NCBI GenBank assembly: GCA_020831805.1
Contig: JAFIFX010000005.1
Coordinates: forward strand, 124,001-188,000
DNA: 64,000 nucleotides
Origin: Planctomycetota bacterium
Lineage (GTDB): Bacteria > Planctomycetota > Phycisphaerae > Phycisphaerales > UBA1924
Direction: 5' to 3'
Below, in pieces: positions 54,155 through 62,691 of this stretch. The notes beneath the pieces are model-generated. The model did no database searches and had not been told where the DNA came from. It saw only the letters and a list, made by a program, of their open reading frames with translations. Each line of letters opens with the position of its first letter. The stretch's first letter is position 1. A program made the translations under genes and the position numbers.

Positions 54155-55360
54155 ATGCCCAAGAGCACCATCGCCGCCGTCGACGTCACCGCGAAACGTG
54201 TCTTCATCCGCGTGGATTTCAATGTTCCGATCAAGGACGGGAAGATCACCGACGACCGGCGAATTCGGGCCGCGCTGCCGACGATCAAGTCGGTGATCGA
54301 CCGGGGCGGGCGGGCGGTGATCGCCAGCCACCTCGGGCGTCCGCAGGGAACCGGCCACGAGGCCGAGTTCTCGCTCAAGCCGGTCGCGGAGCGGCTGGCC
54401 GAGCTGCTGGGCCGGCCGGTGGCGTTCCCCTCGAACGACTGCACGGACGAGGCGACCGCCGCGGCGGTCGGCAAGCTCAACAACGGCGAGGCGCTGTTGC
54501 TCGAGAACCTGCGGTTCCACACCGGCGAGAAGTCCGGCGACGCCGCCTTCGCGCAGCGTCTGGCGTCCTACGGAGAGGTCTATGTCAACGACGCCTTCGG
54601 CACCTGCCACCGCAAGGACGCCTCGATGGTGGCCGTGCCGCAGCACATGCGCGCCGCGCCGCGGGTCGTGGGCTTCCTTGTCGAGAAGGAGATCCGTTAC
54701 CTCTCCGACGCGCTGGCCCACCCAGGCCGGCCCTTCACGGTGATCCTGGGCGGGGCGAAGGTCTCCGACAAACTGCCCGCGATCGAGCACCTGCTGCCCA
54801 AGGCCGACCACATCCTGGTCGGCGGGGCGATGGCGTACACCTTCCTCAAGGCCCTTGGCCACCGCGTGGGCGACTCGCGCGTCGAGGGCGACCGGACCGA
54901 TGACGCCAAGCGCATCCTGGACCTGGCGGCCGAGTCGAAGACTGATCTGCACCTGCCGCAGGACCATGTCTGCTCGACGGTGTTCTCCGAGTCCCACGGC
55001 GACATCTCGGAGTTCGAGGACCACATCGAGGACGGGTTCATGGGCCTGGACATCGGGCCGAAGACCCGCCTGCACTACAGCAAGATCATCAAGTCCTCCA
55101 AGACGATCGTCTGGAACGGCCCGATGGGCGTGTTCGAGTGGCGCCCGTTCCGCATGGGCACCCGGATCGTGGCCGAGGCGGTGGCCGAGGCGACCGCGGC
55201 GGGGGCGGTGTCGATCGTCGGGGGCGGCGATTCGGCGGCCGCCGCCGAGCAGTTCGGCGTGGCCGACAAGCTCACCCATGTCTCCACCGGCGGCGGGGCC
55301 TCGCTCGAGATGCTCGAGGGCAAGCCGTTCAAGGCCGTGGACCTGCTGGACAACGCGTAA
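54155..55360 (+). CDS. pgk: phosphoglycerate kinase
   Basis: A 401-residue glycolytic enzyme of normal length. The N-terminal substrate domain has RVDFNVPIKDGKITDDRRI and SHLGRPQG, and the C-terminal nucleotide domain has VILGGAKVSDK, WNGPMGVFEW and IVGGGDSAAAAEQFG. AGGAG lies before the ATG. A kinase-like gene begins only 3 bp after the stop codon, so the two are probably cotranscribed. Confidence 0.97.
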   Translation: MPKSTIAAVDVTAKRVFIRVDFNVPIKDGKITDDRRIRAALPTIKSVIDRGGRAVIASHLGRPQGTGHEAEFSLKPVAERLAELLGRPVAFPSNDCTDEATAAAVGKLNNGEALLLENLRFHTGEKSGDAAFAQRLASYGEVYVNDAFGTCHRKDASMVAVPQHMRAAPRVVGFLVEKEIRYLSDALAHPGRPFTVILGGAKVSDKLPAIEHLLPKADHILVGGAMAYTFLKALGHRVGDSRVEGDRTDDAKRILDLAAESKTDLHLPQDHVCSTVFSESHGDISEFEDHIEDGFMGLDIGPKTRLHYSKIIKSSKTIVWNGPMGVFEWRPFRMGTRIVAEAVAEATAAGAVSIVGGGDSAAAAEQFGVADKLTHVSTGGGASLEMLEGKPFKAVDLLDNA

Positions 55361-55363
55361 CCC

Positions 55364-56083
55364 GTGACCGAACCAACCTCGCAGTTCGGCATCAAACCCG
55401 GGCGCATCCTCGCCGGCAAGTACCGCGTGGACGAGTTCATCGGCTCGGGCTGGGAGGGCGAGGTCTACCTCGTCACCGAACGCCTGACCGGGGCGCGCCG
55501 GGCGGCCAAGCTGTTCTTCCCCGAGCGCAACGAGAAGGACAAGGCCGCCGTTTATTACGCCCGCAAGCTTGAACGCCTGCGCGACTGCCCGATCGTGATC
55601 CAGTACCACCACGCCGAGTCGGTCCGCTTCCAGGGCCGGCCCGTGACGGTGCTGATCTCGGAGTTCGTCGAGGGGCGTCTGCTGCCCGACTATGCCGCCG
55701 CCGCGCCGGGCGGGCGGCTGTCGGTGTTCGAGGCCCTGCACCTGCTCTACGCGGTCTCCAGCGGGCTGGCGCGGATGCACGAGCGCAAGGAGTACCACGG
55801 CGACCTGCACGCGGGCAATGTGCTCGTCCGCCGACGCGGCATCCACTTCGAGGTCAAGCTCGTCGACCTCTACGACCGGGGCAAGGCCGCGTCGTGGAAC
55901 ATCCGCGAGGATGTCGTCGACCTGGCTCGGATCTTCTACGACGCCGTGGGCGGCAAGGACGCGTATCGCGACCACCCGCCGATCGTCAAATCGATCTGCT
56001 GCGGGCTCAAGCGCTCCATCATCCACGAACGCTTCCCGACGGCGTGGCACCTTTGCCGGCACCTCGACACGGTGGAGTGGTAA
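55364..56083 (+). CDS. small divergent protein kinase-like protein
   Basis: A 239-residue protein starting with GTG. It has a kinase fold with the G-loop IGSGWEGEVYLV, the lysine in RRAAKLFFPE, and a catalytic loop HGDLHAGNVLV that resembles small-molecule or lipopolysaccharide kinases more than HRD kinases. The metal-binding DFG is replaced by DLYDRG, where Asp is kept. The C-lobe is short. It may be an active kinase with unusual substrate or a pseudokinase. It is coupled to pgk by position, but there is no direct evidence of a link to glycolysis. Confidence 0.82.
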   Translation: MTEPTSQFGIKPGRILAGKYRVDEFIGSGWEGEVYLVTERLTGARRAAKLFFPERNEKDKAAVYYARKLERLRDCPIVIQYHHAESVRFQGRPVTVLISEFVEGRLLPDYAAAAPGGRLSVFEALHLLYAVSSGLARMHERKEYHGDLHAGNVLVRRRGIHFEVKLVDLYDRGKAASWNIREDVVDLARIFYDAVGGKDAYRDHPPIVKSICCGLKRSIIHERFPTAWHLCRHLDTVEW

Positions 56084-56345
56084 CGCCGGGCCCGGCCGTG
56101 ATTCCCCGCCCTTCGCATGCCCAGCGACGGCCTGAAAACGCACCCCTGCTTCGGGGTGTCTGCGCGCGTTCGTCCGGATGAAACACCGGCAATCCAACGG
56201 CTTGCGGCCATGCGGCCCGGCTTGATCACCGCGCAGAATTTTTTTCTCTTCACGCCGCCCTCACGGTGACTCAACTCCAACCGGGCATGCTCTGTGCACC
56301 ATGACCGCGGCACGCCGCCGCGGACACAACCATCCGGAGGATGCC
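56084..56345. other. intergenic region with one hairpin
   Basis: CACCCC (56141-56146) and GGGGTG (56153-56158) form a six-pair hairpin with a six-base loop about 60 bp after the kinase gene, without a T-run, so it is at most a weak terminator. A run of seven T lies further down near 56231-56240. No gene is seen. The ribosome binding site GGAGG of the next gene is at the end of the region. Confidence 0.5.
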
Positions 56346-56846
56346 ATGAGCAAAGTCATCACCGCCCTGTTCGAGTCCCACGCCCAGGCTGCCCACGCCC
56401 TTGAGTCGCTTGTCGCGTCGGGATTCCGCAAGGACAACATCAGTTTCATCGCCTCGGACGAGTTCGATGTGGATACATTCGGTGTCGAATCCGGCACCAA
56501 GGTCGCTGAGGGCGCCGCCATCGGCGCGGGCACGGGCGGCGCAGTGGGCGCGATCGTCGCGGGCCTGACCCTCGTCGGCACGGTCGCGGCGACCGGCGGG
56601 GCCGGCCTGGTCGTCGCCGGGCCGCTGGTGGCGGCGCTGGCGGGCGCCGGCGCGGGCGCCGCGGGCGGCGGCCTGCTCGGCGGGCTGGTCGGCCTGGCCA
56701 TCCCCGAGCACGAGATCAAGCACTACGAGAACGCGATCGAGGAGGGCAGCGTCCTGATCGGCGTCGAATGCAAGGACTCGGACGAGCACAAGCGCGCCAA
56801 GGACATCTTCGAACGCCTCGACGCGGACAAGATCTCCAACGCCTGA
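56346..56846 (+). CDS. general stress protein (YflT/17M-like) with glycine-zipper segment
   Basis: A 166-residue protein. The N-terminal 45 residues (VITALFESHAQAAHALESL to DNISFIASDE) match the YflT/general stress 17M pattern, which also returns at the C-terminus (IEEGSVLIGVECKDSDEHKR). Between them lies a Gly/Ala-rich hydrophobic segment (about 55-120) with glycine-zipper features that could insert into a membrane. GGAGG precedes the ATG. A ferritin-like stress gene follows, so both are probably part of a stress response. Confidence 0.8.
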   Translation: MSKVITALFESHAQAAHALESLVASGFRKDNISFIASDEFDVDTFGVESGTKVAEGAAIGAGTGGAVGAIVAGLTLVGTVAATGGAGLVVAGPLVAALAGAGAGAAGGGLLGGLVGLAIPEHEIKHYENAIEEGSVLIGVECKDSDEHKRAKDIFERLDADKISNA

Positions 56847-56925
56847 CCCGGTTCGGAAGCACGGCTCGCCGAGCCGGAACACGACCCGGCGTTCCCTACC
56901 GCATGCACAAGAAAGGACATGTGCC

Positions 56926-57429
56926 ATGTCTGTCAAACTCGACGATTTACAGAAAGTGTTCGTCTCCCAGCTCAAGGACATCTACAGCGCGGAGAAACAA
57001 CTCATCCAGGCCCTGCCCAAAATGGAGGCCGGGGCGACCAACCCCAAGCTGAAGAAGGCAATCCGGGACCACCTCGGCCAGACCCGCAACCAGGCCGAAC
57101 GGATCGAGAAGATCTTCGCCACCCTTGACTTCCGTCCCGGTGGGCATCGGTGCAAGGCCATGGAGGGGCTCATCGAGGAGGGCGCCGAGATCCTCAAGGA
57201 GGCCGGGGAGCCCGGAGCCCGCGACGCCGCCATCATCTGCGCGGCCCAGAAGGTCGAGCACTACGAGATCGCCGCCTACGGCACGCTCCGGTCCTATGCC
57301 AAGCTGATGGGCATGGACGACGCCTACGACCTGCTCACCCAATCGCTCGAGGAAGAACGGGCAACGGATGTCGGCCTGACCGAGCTGGCCGAGTCCTCGA
57401 TCAACCAGCTCGCGATGCAAGCCGGCTGA
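56926..57429 (+). CDS. DUF892 ferritin-like protein (YciE/YciF type)
   Basis: A 167-residue four-helix protein. FVSQLKDIYSAEKQLIQALPKM at the start, given in the family as a metal-site helix, and AAQKVEHYEIAAYGTLRSYA are the diagnostic helices, with the Glu and His residues of a di-iron site. YciE/YciF proteins are induced by osmotic and general stress. AAAGGA precedes the ATG. It lies 79 bp after the YflT-like gene in the same direction. Confidence 0.9.
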   Translation: MSVKLDDLQKVFVSQLKDIYSAEKQLIQALPKMEAGATNPKLKKAIRDHLGQTRNQAERIEKIFATLDFRPGGHRCKAMEGLIEEGAEILKEAGEPGARDAAIICAAQKVEHYEIAAYGTLRSYAKLMGMDDAYDLLTQSLEEERATDVGLTELAESSINQLAMQAG

Positions 57430-57451
57430 TCCCTGCAACCATCTAACCACA

Positions 57452-57523
57452 GGCCGCCTGCGTGCGCGGCCGCGTGTTTTCTGTGCGTGCGACGCCTCCC
57501 TCCGGGTGCCTATGGGGGGCGTC
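57452..57523 (+). terminator. two candidate hairpins between the DUF892 gene and mutL
   Basis: GGCCGC (57452-57457) pairs with GCGGCC (57466-57471) and is followed by GCGTGTTTT, a weak terminator for the stress gene. GACGCCTCCC (57491-57500) pairs with GGGGGGCGTC (57514-57523) with one G-T wobble. Either could separate the convergent units. Confidence 0.45.
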
Positions 57524-57534
57524 GCCGCGCGCGC

Positions 57535-59484
57535 TCAACGCCGGTCGAACAGCCGCTCCAACTCGGCGATCGTCAGCCGCACCGTGGTCGCCCGGCCGTG
57601 CGGGCAGCTCCCGGAGCGTTCGACCGTCTCGCGCAGGCGGAGCAGCTCGTCCATCTCGTCGTCGCTGAGCCGGTCCCCCGCCTTGATCGCGGCCTTGCAG
57701 GCCATCATGTCCAGGACCTCGTGCAGGGCTTCCTCGCTGCCGGGCGTGAAGCCCTCTTCGACGGCCTTGTCGAGCAACTCCTCGACGAAGGCCCCCGGCT
57801 CGACGCCCCGCGACACCAGGAAGGTCGGCACCGCGCGCACGCCGACGGACTTCGGGCCCAGCGCCGCGATCTCGAAGCCCAGCCGGTCGAACAGCGGCGT
57901 CAGTTCCTCGAGGGCCCCCACCGTGTCGCGGTTGGACTCGATCACGATGGGTGTGAGCAACTGCTGACGCTCGAGACCGGCGCCGCCGCCGGAGCCGGTC
58001 ACGCGGGCGAGCAGCTTCTCGAACATGACGCGCTCGTGCAGCGCGTGCTGGTCGATGATGACCACGCCGTGCGCGTCCTGGGTGACCAGGTAGCTCGAAT
58101 GGATCTGCAGCACGCGGTCGGCCGGGCGGACGCGGGGCATCTCGCCCTCCGGCGTTCCGTGCCGGCTCTCCTGCTCGTGCCGTTCTGAGCCGGCGAATGT
58201 CCCGGGCAGCGGCTCGTCAAGCACCTTGCGGATCTCGGCGCGCAGCCGCTCGGGCTCGTCGTCCTGCGGCGTTTCGGGCGCGGGCCGCGACTTGAGGAAC
58301 TCGACCAGCCGGTCGACCTGCTGCTCGACCGGCATCGGCGGCCGGGTCGCCGGGGGCAGGATGGCCATCGGCCCCCCGCCCGATCCCAGGCCCGGCAGGC
58401 GCTGCAACGCCGTGGGCGTGACATCGGCCTTGCCCAGCGCATCCCGCACGCCGTGGTAGATCGCCCGGTGGACCATGGACTGGTCGCGGAAGCGGACTTC
58501 CAGCTTGGCCGGGTGGACATTGACATCCACGGCCGAGGGCGACATCTCGATCATCAGGACCGCCGTGGGATGCCGCCCCGGCTCGATCAGGCCGCGGTAG
58601 GCCTCGCGCAGGGCGTGCTGGACGGTGCGGTCGCGGATGGTGCGCCCGTTGAGGAACAGGTGCTGGGCCTTGGCGGTGGCGCGGGCGATGGAGGGCAGGC
58701 CGACGAGGCCCCAGACGACCACGCCGCGGGCGTCGCCCATGCGGTCCACCGAGACCTCGAGCAACTGGTCTTCGAGTTCCTTGCCCAGCAGGGCCACGGC
58801 CCGCTCGCGCGGGGACTGGCCGGGCGGCAGGTCGAGCCGGGGCGTGCCGTCGCACACGCAGCGGACCGCCAGGGCCGGGTGGGCCATGGCCAGGTCCTTG
58901 AGCCAGTCCAGGCAGCGGGTCTGCTCGGTGCCGGGCGTGCGCAGGAACTTGCGCCGGGCCGGGGTGTTGAAGAACAGGTTGCGGACCTCCACCGTGGTGC
59001 CGACCGCCCGGGCGGCGGGGCGGGGGTCGGCCTCGTGTTCTCCCTCGACCGCGATCTCGCGCCCCTCCGGCTCGCCCGCGGCCCGCGACACGATCCGCAG
59101 GCGCGAGACCGAGGCGATCGAGGCCAACGCCTCGCCGCGGAAGCCCATGGTCCCGATGCGGTCCAGATCCTCGGCGGCGGCGATCTTGCTGGTGGCGTGC
59201 GGCGCGACGGCCAGCGGCATCTGGTCCGGCGGGATGCCGTAGCCGTCGTCGGAGACGCGGATGAGTTCGACGCCGCCGCCCTCCAGGTCGACCACGATAC
59301 GGTTCGCCCCGGCGTCGATGGCGTTCTCGACGACCTCCTTGACCACGGAGGCGGGTCGTTCGATGACCTCGCCGGCGGCGATCTGGTTGACCAGCAAGGG
59401 GGGCAGGCGACGGATCGCCGCGCGGGCTTCGGCGGCCGGTTGGGGCGCGGAGTCGGCGTTTGGGATGGTCCCCTCCGTGGGCAT
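57535..59484 (-). CDS. mutL: DNA mismatch repair protein MutL with endonuclease motif
   Basis: About 649 residues. The GHKL ATPase has VVKEVVENAIDAGA, SDDGYGI and GFRGEALASI. The C-terminal domain carries the nicking motif DQHALHERVMFE (about 475-486), exactly DQHA-x2-E-x4-E, together with ACKAAIKAGD and CPHGR, so it is an endonuclease-type MutL as in bacteria without MutH. The ATG giving MPTEGT is chosen because TACGAT (coding strand, 59490-59495) lies 5 nt before it; a longer in-frame start adds 14 residues. mutS is not in the window. Confidence 0.95.
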   Translation of the reverse strand: MPTEGTIPNADSAPQPAAEARAAIRRLPPLLVNQIAAGEVIERPASVVKEVVENAIDAGANRIVVDLEGGGVELIRVSDDGYGIPPDQMPLAVAPHATSKIAAAEDLDRIGTMGFRGEALASIASVSRLRIVSRAAGEPEGREIAVEGEHEADPRPAARAVGTTVEVRNLFFNTPARRKFLRTPGTEQTRCLDWLKDLAMAHPALAVRCVCDGTPRLDLPPGQSPRERAVALLGKELEDQLLEVSVDRMGDARGVVVWGLVGLPSIARATAKAQHLFLNGRTIRDRTVQHALREAYRGLIEPGRHPTAVLMIEMSPSAVDVNVHPAKLEVRFRDQSMVHRAIYHGVRDALGKADVTPTALQRLPGLGSGGGPMAILPPATRPPMPVEQQVDRLVEFLKSRPAPETPQDDEPERLRAEIRKVLDEPLPGTFAGSERHEQESRHGTPEGEMPRVRPADRVLQIHSSYLVTQDAHGVVIIDQHALHERVMFEKLLARVTGSGGGAGLERQQLLTPIVIESNRDTVGALEELTPLFDRLGFEIAALGPKSVGVRAVPTFLVSRGVEPGAFVEELLDKAVEEGFTPGSEEALHEVLDMMACKAAIKAGDRLSDDEMDELLRLRETVERSGSCPHGRATTVRLTIAELERLFDRR

Positions 59485-59559
59485 CCGCAATCGTACGCCA
59501 TCGGGCCCGCGGACCGGTCGGAACACGGAATCGCGGGCCCGCCCCCACTACCATCCGCC

Positions 59560-60012
59560 ATGACTGATTCCATTTTTTCGAAAATCATCCGCGGCGAGGT
59601 CCCGTCCCACAAGATCTATGAGGACGACCATGTCATCGCCATCCTCGATATCGCCCCACTCTCCGAGGGCCACGCCCTCGTCATCCCCAAGGAGCCGGCC
59701 GAGACGATCGACACGCTGTCCGACGAGTACGCGGCCGCGGTGGGCAAGGTCCTGCCCCGCATCGTCCGGGCCCTGAAGAAGGTCACCGGGGCCGAGGCGG
59801 TGAACATCCTGCAGAACAACGGCGCCGACGCCAACCAGGCCGTGCCCCATGTCCACTTCCATGTCATCCCCCGCTTCAAGGGCCGCGGCAACCCAGTGCA
59901 GGGCAAGCCGGACAAGGAGAACGGCCCGGGTCTGGAGTTCTCGTGGAAGCCGGGCACCCTCACGAAGGAAGAGGCCGTGGAGATTGGCAAGCACATCAAG
60001 CGGCTGCTCTGA
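59560..60012 (+). CDS. HIT family nucleotide hydrolase
   Basis: A 150-residue HIT protein. The active-site motif HVHFHVIPR (HxHxHxx) is complete, and IFSKIIRGEVPSHKIYED and EGHALVIPKEP are typical of the HinT/HIT group that hydrolyses purine nucleoside phosphoramidates or dinucleotides. TACCAT (59549-59554) ends 5 nt before the ATG. It is divergent from mutL with 75 bp between the starts. Confidence 0.92.
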   Translation: MTDSIFSKIIRGEVPSHKIYEDDHVIAILDIAPLSEGHALVIPKEPAETIDTLSDEYAAAVGKVLPRIVRALKKVTGAEAVNILQNNGADANQAVPHVHFHVIPRFKGRGNPVQGKPDKENGPGLEFSWKPGTLTKEEAVEIGKHIKRLL

Positions 60013-60064
60013 GGACGGTTCTCGTACTCCGGTTTTCTCCTGCTGACTTCGGGTACCCACAGCC

Positions 60065-60424
60065 ATGGATGATTCGTACTTCATTCTTGCTGAAGCGGCG
60101 CGTCCGGATTGGCTGACCTACCCGAGGTCATTCCGTCGTTTGGTGGAACAAGGGCTCGTTGACCTCACCCCGTGGCATCTCATGGAAGGTGAACGGGCTC
60201 TGGAACACGCCCGCGGCTTGGCAACCAGGTACAAGAATCGCACGCTTTTCCCGTTTGCTTACCGGCAGGACTGCGACGATGTCGCCTGCTGGGAAATGGG
60301 CCACGGAGAGAGAGTCTTCATCGTGCACGACTTTGCTTCCCCCGGTTTCGAGGACGATGGAAACTTTGAGAATGTCTGGGCATGGTTTCGGATGGCGGTT
60401 GAGGAAACCGCTGGCTGGGAATGA
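60065..60424 (+). CDS. SMI1/KNR4 (SUKH)-like protein
   Basis: A 119-residue protein. The C-terminal pattern LFPFAYRQDCDDVACWEMG, then VFIVHDF, followed by FENVWAWFRMAVEE, fits SUKH-superfamily proteins, many of which are immunity proteins against polymorphic toxins. No toxin gene is adjacent, so it could be an orphan immunity protein or a member with another role. Codon use is less GC-rich than in the HIT gene before it. Confidence 0.6.
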   Translation: MDDSYFILAEAARPDWLTYPRSFRRLVEQGLVDLTPWHLMEGERALEHARGLATRYKNRTLFPFAYRQDCDDVACWEMGHGERVFIVHDFASPGFEDDGNFENVWAWFRMAVEETAGWE

Positions 60425-60815
60425 CACAGGCCATGGAACCCGGCGTAAGCGATGATTGAGACGATCGCTGACCCGCACGGATCACGCCCGAAAGCGGAGG
60501 TGGCCCGTATGAACAAGCCGCGCCCGGCAGGAAGCGGCCCCTCGCCCGCGATGCCTCCAACACGGGTGGAGGCTGAACGGCGACCGTACCACAACCACCA
60601 ATCCGGAACCCACCTTTGACGCGCGCATGAATGGACCGCGACGACCGGAACCCGGGCGTGCTGTTGGACTTCTTCGGTCACATGCATGCGCCTTGTAGTA
60701 GGCGTGCTCTTCGAAGACGAAGAGCACGGCACCGAAAACGAAGCTCGCCAAAATGAAGCGGATGACCTCGCTCGGAATTCAGGACTTTGGTTCGTTTTTG
60801 GCGCGCGTGGTCCGC
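60425..60815. other. intergenic region with a dispersed repeat and a possible small ORF
   Basis: About 390 bp without a convincing gene. A frame from ATG 60452 to TGA 60620 (56 codons) passes through the repeat and reads NKPRPAGSGPSPAM in it, but has no ribosome binding site and no homologous look. The last 150 bp are lower in GC and show AAGACGAAGAGCACG-like strings with no assigned role. Confidence 0.5.
60513..60540. repeat. 28-bp exact dispersed repeat, copy 2
   Basis: Identical to 35472-35499. The identity stops on both sides, so the shared unit is short. It is again open in the frame KPRPAGSGP. Confidence 0.85.
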
Positions 60816-61622
60816 TTACTCCGTGCGCGGCTTCTTGCGTTGGTCCGCGATCGCTCGATCCACCGGAAGTTCTCGTCCGTTGATTGAGATCATGCCGAGC
60901 GGATCCAGCGCGGTGACCGTGCCCTCGATGCGCTCGTTGTCGATGACGAAGGCACGCTCCGTGCCGGTCACGGCGTCGTGGGCGGCCCAGTGTTCGCGGA
61001 CCGCGTCGTCATCGGCCCTGAGCCAATCGCTCATGGCGGTGATCAGGTCGATCGCCAGCATCAGCCGGTTGGTCTTGCCGCCGAGAATCGCCAGCGATGT
61101 AGCGTCCGGCAGGCCGGCCGCGTCCAGGTCCGGCGCGGACTGGTGGACATTGATCCCGATGCCGATCAGGGCGACGCCGTCGCGCCGTTCGATGAGCACG
61201 CCGGCGAGTTTGCGATCGCCCGATCCATCCCGCGCGACGATGTCGTTGGGCCACTTGATGCGGATGTCCACGGGAGGGGGCGGGGCGTGCAGGCGGCAGG
61301 CGTCCAGCGCGGCCAGGCCGGCGCGGGCGGACAGCGCGACATCGGGCGTCCGCGTGGGCAGGGCGAAGGACATGGGCAGCGTCGACCCCGCGCCGTCGTG
61401 CCAGCGTCGGCCGCGCTGGCCGCGCCCGGCGGTCTGTTCCGACGCGATGACCGCCACGCCCGCATCGGGCAGGCGGTGGCGCCACGCCGCGGCCTGCGTG
61501 CTGGCGGTGCGGGCGTAGACGAACACCCGCGACACGCAGCAGTCCGGGAGGTTGGGCAGGGCGGACTCGATCGTGTCGGTCCAGCCGGTGATGTCCTCGG
61601 GCGCGATCGGTTCGGGCGTCAC
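60816..61622 (-). CDS. birA: biotin-[acetyl-CoA-carboxylase] ligase
   Basis: A 268-residue biotin protein ligase of the short type without the N-terminal DNA-binding domain, so it does not act as a repressor. Motifs: AGRGQRGRRWHD (biotin-AMP loop, about 65-76), IKWPNDIVA (about 122-130) with the catalytic Lys later in RKLAGVLIE, and GIGINVHQ. It overlaps nadC by 4 bp, a common gene pair. Confidence 0.93.
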   Translation of the reverse strand: MTPEPIAPEDITGWTDTIESALPNLPDCCVSRVFVYARTASTQAAAWRHRLPDAGVAVIASEQTAGRGQRGRRWHDGAGSTLPMSFALPTRTPDVALSARAGLAALDACRLHAPPPPVDIRIKWPNDIVARDGSGDRKLAGVLIERRDGVALIGIGINVHQSAPDLDAAGLPDATSLAILGGKTNRLMLAIDLITAMSDWLRADDDAVREHWAAHDAVTGTERAFVIDNERIEGTVTALDPLGMISINGRELPVDRAIADQRKKPRTE

Positions 61623-62569
61623 GGTCCCACCGCGTCCAGGCCCAGGTCCAGTGAGACCGCCTGGTGGGTCAGGCCGCCGACGGAGATGCGGTCCACGCCG
61701 GTCTCGGCGATGGCGCCGACGGTGTCGATCGTCACGCCTCCGGAGGCCTCGAGGATCAGGCTCGGGGCGCGCTGGTCGCGCCGGCGGGCCGCTTCGCGCA
61801 TGGCGTCCGGCGGCATGTTGTCGAGCAGGACCATGTCGATCAGGCCGGTCGGCAGCGTGAGGAGATGGTCGAGCTGCTCGAGGGTGTCGACCTCGGCCTG
61901 GACGAAGCGGAGCACGCCGCCCGCGCTCTTGGCCCGCGCGGCGACGCGGGCGAGCATCGCGGTGAGATCCTCGGGGTCGACGCCGGCGATGTGGTTGTCC
62001 TTGATGAGGACGGCGTCGTAGAGCCCGAGCCGGTGGCAGAGGCCCCCGCCGCAGCGGACGGCGTACTTCTCGAGCAGGCGCATGCCCGGGGTGGTCTTGC
62101 GGGTGTCGCAGACGCGGGCCCCGGTCCCGTCGACCGCTCGGACAAAGGCGGCGGTGCGGGTGGCCACGCCGCTGAGCCGGGCGACGAGGTTGAGCAGGGT
62201 GCGTTCGATGCGGACGATGGCGCGGGCGCTGCCCTCCAGCTCCGCCAGGGCGTCTCCCGGACGGATCGGCTCGGCGTCGTTTCGCAGGCTGGTCAGGGCG
62301 ATGGGCTCGCCCTCCTCGGCGAAGACGGAGATGACCTCAGGGATGAAGGCCAGGCCCGCGGAGACACCGGTCGAGCGGGCGGCCAGACGCACGCGCCGCC
62401 GGTCGGACCGCTCGAAGGCCAGCTCCCCGGTCAGATCGCGGGGCGGGACGCCCAGGTCCTCGTCCTTGGCCAACTCGAGCAGGCGCCGGACCTGGCCCGT
62501 GCGGGAAACCGCGCCGGCCAACTCGGGCAGGGGGACGGCGTTGGGGTCGATGGTGTCGATCGTCCGCAT
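61619..62569 (-). CDS. nadC: nicotinate-nucleotide pyrophosphorylase (carboxylating)
   Basis: A 316-residue quinolinate phosphoribosyltransferase that makes nicotinate mononucleotide in NAD synthesis. Motifs: ERTLLNLVARLSGVAT, DTRKTTPGMR, KYAVRCGGG and IKDNHIAG, and the C-terminal LEASGGVTIDTVGAIAETG. TAGCAT (coding strand, 62576-62581) lies 6 nt before the ATG. The genes nadA and nadB are not in the window. birA follows with a 4-bp overlap. Confidence 0.95.
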   Translation of the reverse strand: MRTIDTIDPNAVPLPELAGAVSRTGQVRRLLELAKDEDLGVPPRDLTGELAFERSDRRRVRLAARSTGVSAGLAFIPEVISVFAEEGEPIALTSLRNDAEPIRPGDALAELEGSARAIVRIERTLLNLVARLSGVATRTAAFVRAVDGTGARVCDTRKTTPGMRLLEKYAVRCGGGLCHRLGLYDAVLIKDNHIAGVDPEDLTAMLARVAARAKSAGGVLRFVQAEVDTLEQLDHLLTLPTGLIDMVLLDNMPPDAMREAARRRDQRAPSLILEASGGVTIDTVGAIAETGVDRISVGGLTHQAVSLDLGLDAVGP

Positions 62570-62596
62570 CGGGCGATGCTACGCGGGCCGGTTTCC

Positions 62597-62686
62597 TATG
62601 ATGCCCGCCCAGGGGCGGCGCGGGGTTCGCCCGGACAATCGAGCCCAGTATTTCCCGGCTCCGAGAGCCGAGATGGATCAAAGGAG
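62597..62686 (+). promoter_or_regulatory. candidate fabI promoter and leader
   Basis: TATGAT at 62597-62602 is a good -10 hexamer and would give a leader of about 83 nt. The leader has a hairpin (CGGCTC 62656-62661, GAGCCG 62665-62670) and the ribosome binding site AAGGAG ending at 62686, 5 nt before the ATG. No known riboswitch was recognised. Confidence 0.4.
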
Positions 62687-62691
62687 TCGGC

